Shown here piece after piece: positions 58,810-64,000 of a stretch of 64,000 nt of DNA. The stretch spans positions 1,656,126,062 through 1,656,190,061 of the forward strand of contig OY728121.1 in assembly GCA_963277665.1 (NCBI GenBank), read 5' to 3'. The first letter of the stretch is position 1. Each line of letters begins with the position of its first letter. Source of the stretch: Viscum album (lineage: Eukaryota; Streptophyta; Magnoliopsida; Santalales; Viscaceae). The translations under genes and the position numbers were made by a program. The notes under the pieces were generated by a model. The model was not told the DNA's origin, searched no databases, and saw only the letters and a program-made list of their open reading frames with translations.

Positions 58810-60364
58810 AAAATGACTTTCGCCCTCGAAATTTGTCACTTGTATCAAACAGATGAGGATACCCTTCCATCATCATATCCTCAAGCTCCCATGTAGCTTC
58901 TTCTAATTGGTGGTTCCTCCATACAACTTTCACCAAGCGAGTGGTCTTGTTCCGTAGGACTTCTTCACTACGATCGAGAATCTCTATCGGTTGTTCTTCA
59001 TAAGAAAGATCTTGTTCCAGCGGTACAAATTCTGAGCTGAGTACATGTGAAGGATCAGGTATTTACTTTCTCAGGAGAGATACATGGAACACATCGTGAA
59101 CTTGAGAGAGATTCGGTGGAATCAACAATCGGTAAGCTACCTTCCCCACATGATCCAGTATTTCGAAAGGACTGATATACCTAGGGCTCAGCTTTCCCTT
59201 CTTTCCAAATCTCATTACTCTCTTCCAAGGAGATATTCGTAAGAACACTTTATCACCCACTTCAAAATCTAAGTCTTTTCTTCGGTTGTCGGCATAACTT
59301 TTTTGTCGACTCTGAGCTGCTCTTATGTGTTGTTGAATAGATCGGACCTTTTCTGCCATGTCATCAACAAGATCAGGTCCTAATAGCTTTCTTTCCCCAA
59401 CTTTATCCCAACAAGTTGGAGTCCTGCATTTCTTTCCATAGAGAGCTTCAAAAGGAGCCATCATAATACTAGAGTGAAAGCTATTATTGTGAGAAAATTC
59501 CACAAAAGGTAGGTGTTGATCCCAACCACCATTGAAATCCATAGAGCAAGCTCTCAACATATCTTCTAGAGTTTGAATTGTCCTCTCAGACTGACCATCT
59601 GTATGAGGATGATAAGCAGTGATGAAACTCCACTCTGTATCGAGAGTATGGTGAAGAATTCGCCAAAACTTTGAGGTAAACCATAGATCCCAATCAGATA
59701 AAATAGAAAGTGGTACTCCATGCAATCTTACAACTTCCTTTACATATATCCTGGCAAGCTGATCCAGAGAGAAATCGTCTCTAATAGAAATGAAGTGTGC
59801 AGACTTTGTAAGATGATCAACTATGACCCAGATAGAATTATTGCCTTTGGATGTTTTAGGAAGTCCTATGACAAAGCCCATAGTGATGTTTTCCCATTTC
59901 CATTCGGGTATGGGTAATGGTTGTAACATCCCCTTAGACTTCTGTCTCTCAGCTTTAACTTGCTGACAAACCAAGCATCGAGAGACATATTCAGCAACAT
60001 CTCTTTTCATGTCATCCCACCAGAAGTACTCTTTCTGGTCCCTATACATCTTCGTGCTTCCAGGATAAATAGAGAATGAAGAACTATGAGCCTCATCCAG
60101 CAGCTCCTTCTTTAATTCGGGGATGGGAGGAACACAAACCCGATTGCTGAACTTTATTATCCCATTACAATCAAGGTTGAATTCATGAAAATTTCTCACC
60201 TTCTTTTTTAACTCTACATCTTCTTTCCATGCCTCTTTAATCTTAACATGTATAGATGGTTGAACATTCATTTGAGAAACATACGATTTTTCCCCTTTCA
60301 TTATAATTCCAAGATCCATACTTTGTAAATCCATAAATATTGGATCTTTTGTGATCCTCATCAT
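58808..60364 (-). pseudogene. G2 integrase and chromodomain
   Basis: 433 open codons (60364-59063), then a stop, then about 85 more in-frame codons to TAA at 58808-58810. HHCC zinc domain near residues 85-135, with the second His of the motif changed (SIYPG instead of SIHPG; codon at 60065-60067). DDE core: D in WVIVDHLTK, D in LSDWDLWFTS, E in DGQSERTIQ. GPY/F-type C-terminal region (LSPRYISPFEIL). The extension after the stop contains the chromodomain (VVWRNHQLEEATWE), which targets insertion to marked chromatin in this group. Confidence 0.85.
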
Positions 60365-60382
60365 GGATAAACTAGCATGGTC

Positions 60383-60988
60383 TTATCGACTTAAGGCATC
60401 TGCCACCTTGTTTTCTTTCCCAGGGTGGTAATGAATTGAGCAGTCATAATCCTTAATTAGCTCCAACCATATTCTTTGGCGCATATTCAGTTCTTTTTGT
60501 GTGAAAATATACTTTAAAATTTTATGATCAGTATAAATGTCACACCTTTCTCCGTAAAGATAATGCCTCCAAATCTTTAATGCAAAGATTACCGCAGATA
60601 ACTCCAAATCATGAGTTGGGTAATTTTGCCCATGGATTTACAACTTTCGTGAGGCATAAGCTATCACCATATCATTTTTCATAAGAACAAACCACAATCC
60701 CTTCTTGGATGCATCACTGTAGATCACAAACCTTTCTCCACTACAAGGCAGTGTGAGCACAGGTGCATTGGATAACCTTCTTTTCAACTCCTTGAAATTC
60801 TCTTCACATTCCTCCGTCCAAACAAACCTAACTCCTTTCCGAGTAAACCTGGTAATTGGATTAGATAATCGTGAAAAATATTTCACAAAACGTTGATAAT
60901 ATCCAGCCAAACCAAGAAAACTTCGGATCTCAGTTACTGTTGTTGGTCTCGACCATCTTTCGATAACCTCTGTTTTTGCTAGATCCAC
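60383..60988 (-). pseudogene. G2 RT connection and RNase H
   Basis: Two open pieces in one frame separated by a stop near 60638. The first has [19 protein letters not shown] and YSDASKKGL. The second has [28 protein letters not shown] and NKVADALSR. These are gypsy RNase H landmarks with catalytic Asp residues (YSDAS, TDH, ADALSR) present. Confidence 0.85.
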
Positions 60989-61081
60989 AGAAATCCCCTC
61001 TTTTGAGATTATGTGACCAAAAAATGAAACTTTTTGAAGCCAAAATTCACAGTTGGAAAATTTGGCTTAAAGCTTCTCCTT

Positions 61082-61624
61082 TCAAAGGGTCTTAAATATA
61101 GTTCTCAAGTGATCTTCATGTTCTTCCTTGCTCTTTGAATATACAAGAATATCTTCTATAAAGACTACCACAAACTGATCAAGATAGTCTCTAAAGACTC
61201 TATTCATCTGATCCATGAAGATAGCAGGGGTATTAGTAAGACCAAATGGCATCACTATAAATTTATAGTGTCCATACCTTGTACGGAATGCCATTTTTGG
61301 TATATCCTCCCTTTTGACCCTTAATTGATGATACCCTAAACGAAGATCAATCTTGGAAAAGTATTTAGCTCCGCATAGTTGGTCAAATAAGTCATCAATG
61401 TGTGGGAGAGGATATTTGTTCTTGATAGTGATCTTGATAAGTTCTCGATAATCAATGCATAGTCTCATTGATCCATATTTCTTCTTAACAAATAGAATAT
61501 GTGCTCCCCAAGGTGACGCACTAGGGGGTATTAACCCCTTATCAAGATTCTCTTGGAGTTTCTTCTTCAATTCCTGCAACTCAATTGGGGCCATTCTATA
61601 GTGTCTTTGAAATAGGTAAAGCAC
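61082..61624 (-). pseudogene. G2 reverse transcriptase
   Basis: 180 open codons from [12 protein letters not shown] to FKTL, then two closely spaced stops. RT blocks: [45 protein letters not shown], and the active site FIEDILVYS. The usual box is F(I/V)DD, so the first catalytic Asp is Glu here (codon 61153-61155). It is in a different frame from the protease because one base is missing in the ACACTATAGAATG stretch (about 61590). Confidence 0.85.
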
Positions 61625-61646
61625 CCAGTACGAGTTCTATTGAAAA

Positions 61647-62327
61647 CTAAACTTCATGATTTTGTGGAAGACCCAGAAATTCCTCAGGAAAGACATCATC
61701 ATTTTCCTGTACAATGGGAATATTCTTAATCGTGAGTTTCTCACCAACCATTTGAGATAAATAACCTTCATTTAGTGGAATCAGGACCCATAAGATGGAC
61801 GAAATTTCCAATGGAAGGCTATGTTCATCCTTGCATCGATAGACGATCAAAGATTGATCTGGAATATGAAATGTGACTTCCCTTATTTGGAAATTGATAT
61901 GAGCCCCATATTGAGAAATCCAATCCATGCCAAGAATCACATCAAATTCCACTATAGGGAGGATCACAAGATTTGTAGGAAGCAATTTCCAAAAAACTTC
62001 AATCAGAGAAGAATCATAAACTTTTTATGCGACTGTTGTGCCATTTGGGGTTTTCACAGCTAACTCAACATCTAATTGTTGAGGTAATATGGTGATACCC
62101 TTAGAAAATTCTTCAGAAATAAAAGAGTGGGTGGATCCAAAATCAAATAAAACATTTGCTACTTTAGAGTGGATGGTATGTGTACCTTTCACCACATCGT
62201 TATCGTACTCCACATCACTGGTAGAAATTGCAGGCGACTTTCCTTTGTCTTTAGCCTTAAGAGTTTTTTGACATCGATCATCATCAACAACCCTTGGATT
62301 AGGGCATTGATTGGCATAATGCCCCAT
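61647..62327 (-). pseudogene. G2 protease domain (with last zinc knuckle)
   Basis: Two open pieces in the same frame (62327-62025 and 61985-61647) split by one stop. The third CCHC knuckle spans the junction with the upstream piece. The protease active site reads FDFGSTHSFIS (Asp codon 62142-62144, Phe codon 62139-62141) where retroviral-type proteases have D-S/T-G. The downstream VILGMDWISQYGAHI motif is intact. Confidence 0.8.
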
Positions 62328-62345
62328 TACCTTGCACTTGTAACA

Positions 62346-63314
62346 TTAAAGTGTAGGAGGTGCATTCTGTGTAGCCTTTTCATTAGTCGCATCCCTAGAC
62401 ATCTTCTTCCCATCATTGCAGCATTCAAATTCCCGATGACCATCCTTTCCACATTTGAAACATTTACTTGTCCCTTTAAGACAACTCCCTCCATGTTTCT
62501 TTCCACACTTTGAGCATAAGGGAAAAATCATCTTCTTTTCAGTTTGCTCTTTATATTTTCCTTTGAATTCCATTTTGCTCCTCTGATCAAATCCATATGA
62601 CTGATGGGTTACTCCAATCTCCATCTCAACTTTGAGAGCACATCGAACGATTTTTTCATAACTATTGAAGTCCCTTATGGATAATGCCCTTTGAAGACTT
62701 GGTTTTAAGACACTAAAGAATCAATCGATCTTACTCTCAGTTTGGATAATAATACCAGAAGCGTACCTTGCAAGTCATGTAAAATTTGTTTCATAGGTAC
62801 CAACAGATTCATTATCCTTTTGATTTAGCTCAAGAAACTCCTTCTCCATCTTTGTTCGGAGAATAAGAGGGAAGTACTTATTGAAAAATAAGTTCTTGAA
62901 TTCGTCCCATTCTATGGACTCAATTTCATCTCTTGGCCTCGTATTCTTGATAAGATTCCACAATTTATCAGCATCACCTTCCAAATGATACACTGCTAAG
63001 ATGACTTTATCATGTTCAGAACATTGAATAACTAAAAATATCTTTTCAGTAGTACTGATCCATTGTTCAGCAACTAATGGATCAGTAGACCCGCTGAATG
63101 AAGGTGGACGCTGTATCATGAAGGATTCAACAGAATGTTGATCCTTACTTTGATTGTTTGGAAGTCCTACATGATTCATAGCTCGAGAAAGTTGTGTTAG
63201 CATGGCTACAAGATTTTTCATTCCAGCTCCCATAACGTTTGGTTGCTCAGGGGGACAATCATTGAATTTCCCGTCAGATTCCGCATTAACACGGTTCCTT
63301 TGGGTTCTAGCCAT
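62346..63314 (-). pseudogene. G2 gag (capsid and zinc knuckles)
   Basis: ATG at 63314 (MARTQRNRVNAESDG). Gypsy Gag core AEQWISTTEKIF...DEFKNLFFNKYFP...EFLELNQ. Two in-frame TGA stops (first at 62775-62777) then reopening to 62346 with CSKCGKKHGGSC and CFKCGKDGHREFEC zinc knuckles. At least the first TGA fits a CGA arginine codon changed by C-to-T, because family members have Arg in the 'RLARYA' motif (recalled). Confidence 0.85.
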
Positions 63315-63522
63315 TGACTAAAACCAAGAAGAATAGTGTGAGCAACACTAATTATAATAGGAAAACCACATAATCAAGAATAAAATTTCACACTTAAGGT
63401 CTTATCCTAGGTTATTCATGGACATTTCTAAAACACTAAGATTGTGTTATATTCTTAGACTTATCCTTAGGATTCTTACTAAGGATTTCACATCCTAGTT
63501 TCCAAAGGTTGACTATACCTTT

Positions 63523-63534
63523 CCTCTGATACCA
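63523..63534 (-). promoter_or_regulatory. G2 primer-binding site (initiator tRNA-Met)
   Basis: TGGTATCAGAGG on the minus strand, two bases inside the 5' LTR. Confidence 0.9.
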
Positions 63535-63536
63535 AC

Positions 63537-64000
63537 TATAATGACCCATACTTTACATACATTGTTATTACTTCAGAATTGAAGCACACTTATTACAATA
63601 TATAACAAAACTAGGAAAGGACCGTATAGGTATAGAGTCTTTAGAAACTGATAAACATAGACAACTGGTTCATAAATCATCTACTTTGCCTCCCATTTAT
63701 TTCATCATATCTAGAGACCCTTTTGGCATATCCTACTTAATAAACTTCTTACTGACCTGGGGAAAGAAAACATACAAAAGGGTGATCTCAAATGCTCAGT
63801 AAGGGTAAACAAAAGAAATATCAATCACATCATATTCATAAGAACATAACTTTTGGAAATCTTACCCTGCAAAAGAGATCAAAATTTCATAACATGGGAT
63901 AAATCATGGTGGTGAAATGTAATCAAAATAATCATAACTTAAAACATGAAGCTTTATGGAATACACACATAATCATATAGAATCATTTCTTATTAGTCAA
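63537..64000 (-). repeat. G2 5' LTR (start only)
   Basis: 464 bp before the window ends, about 94% identical to 55006 onward. Contains the conserved U5 block at 63780-63809. Confidence 0.9.

Larger units (their letters stand above)
55006..64000 (-). mobile_element. Ty3/gypsy chromovirus G2 (partial: 5' LTR runs off the window)
   Basis: Minus strand: 3' LTR 55006-58796, PPT, chromodomain-integrase-RNase H-RT-protease-gag, PBS 63523-63534, 5' LTR from 63537 past the window end. LTRs start TGTAACACCC. I count about 26 differences over the 464 bp that can be compared, so it is clearly older than the copia element. The C-terminal chromodomain, initiator-Met PBS and multi-kilobase LTRs fit the Tekay/Del group of plant chromoviruses. 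Not functional: many stops, one frameshift and changed catalytic residues. Confidence 0.9.

Overview
The window is intergenic heterochromatin-like DNA of a land plant, most likely an angiosperm with a large, repeat-rich, AT-rich genome. I base this on nested Ty1/copia and Ty3/gypsy LTR retrotransposons primed by initiator-tRNA-Met sites, a CACTA-type element, SINE/LINE-like pieces, and plant snRNA-type USE/TATA promoter motifs. The species cannot be named from the sequence. I see no convincing host protein-coding gene, rRNA or canonical tRNA gene. Almost everything recognisable is transposon sequence at different stages of decay. || Region 1 (1-23.8 kb): positions 1-1293 are a truncated copy of a repeat family that recurs at 23.8-28.6 kb. 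It joins an old, minus-strand gypsy element (here 'G1'). G1 was split by a complete, very young minus-strand copia element of Sirevirus type (1550-12763) with a CATAA target-site duplication, LTRs differing by about 5 substitutions plus one 45-bp unit, a gag ORF, a pol ORF, a 750-residue env-position ORF, a PBS and several PPT-like tracts. G1 resumes at 12764 and runs through degenerate RT, protease and gag into a decayed LTR. 16.5-23.8 kb is AT-rich decayed sequence with at most a gag-like scrap and a copia-LTR-like stretch. || Region 2 (23.8-35.8 kb): a roughly 4.4-kb inverted-repeat (foldback) structure has arms made of ~180-bp tandem units and a core of TAATTA-type repeats. Each arm carries a USE plus TATA pair at snRNA-promoter spacing. 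A GC-richer SINE-like patch (29.6-30.3 kb), an exon-like ORF scrap (31.7 kb), an (AT)n microsatellite and a degenerate ~31-bp tandem array follow. || Region 3 (35.8-55 kb): an old plus-strand gypsy chromovirus ('G3') has LTRs at 35774-40169 and 50470-53938. Its left LTR carries a CACTA-like insertion. Its pol is interrupted by a solo-LTR-like insertion (44073 to about 49516), which itself carries a 1.3-kb retroposed insert flanked by a perfect 17-bp duplication. G3's right LTR is followed by a second PBS and leader, so the structure is LTR-internal-LTR-leader. || Region 4 (55-64 kb): a minus-strand gypsy chromovirus ('G2') with ~3.8-kb LTRs has a 3' LTR at 55006-58796, an internal region to 63536, and a 5' LTR running off the window. 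Its pol has all domains including a C-terminal chromodomain, but carries many stops, a frameshift and damaged catalytic residues. || The autonomous parts work as retrotransposons do: gag builds the particle, pol supplies protease, integrase, reverse transcriptase and RNase H, and the LTRs supply promoter and 3'-end signals. Only the copia element looks capable of doing this today. The LTRs of the gypsy family share two conserved non-coding signatures (a GCGTAC(GTAC) motif repeated every ~185-190 bp, and a TGAGC...GAGCTCACCC block). The foldback family carries snRNA-type promoters. These are the least ordinary signals in the window.
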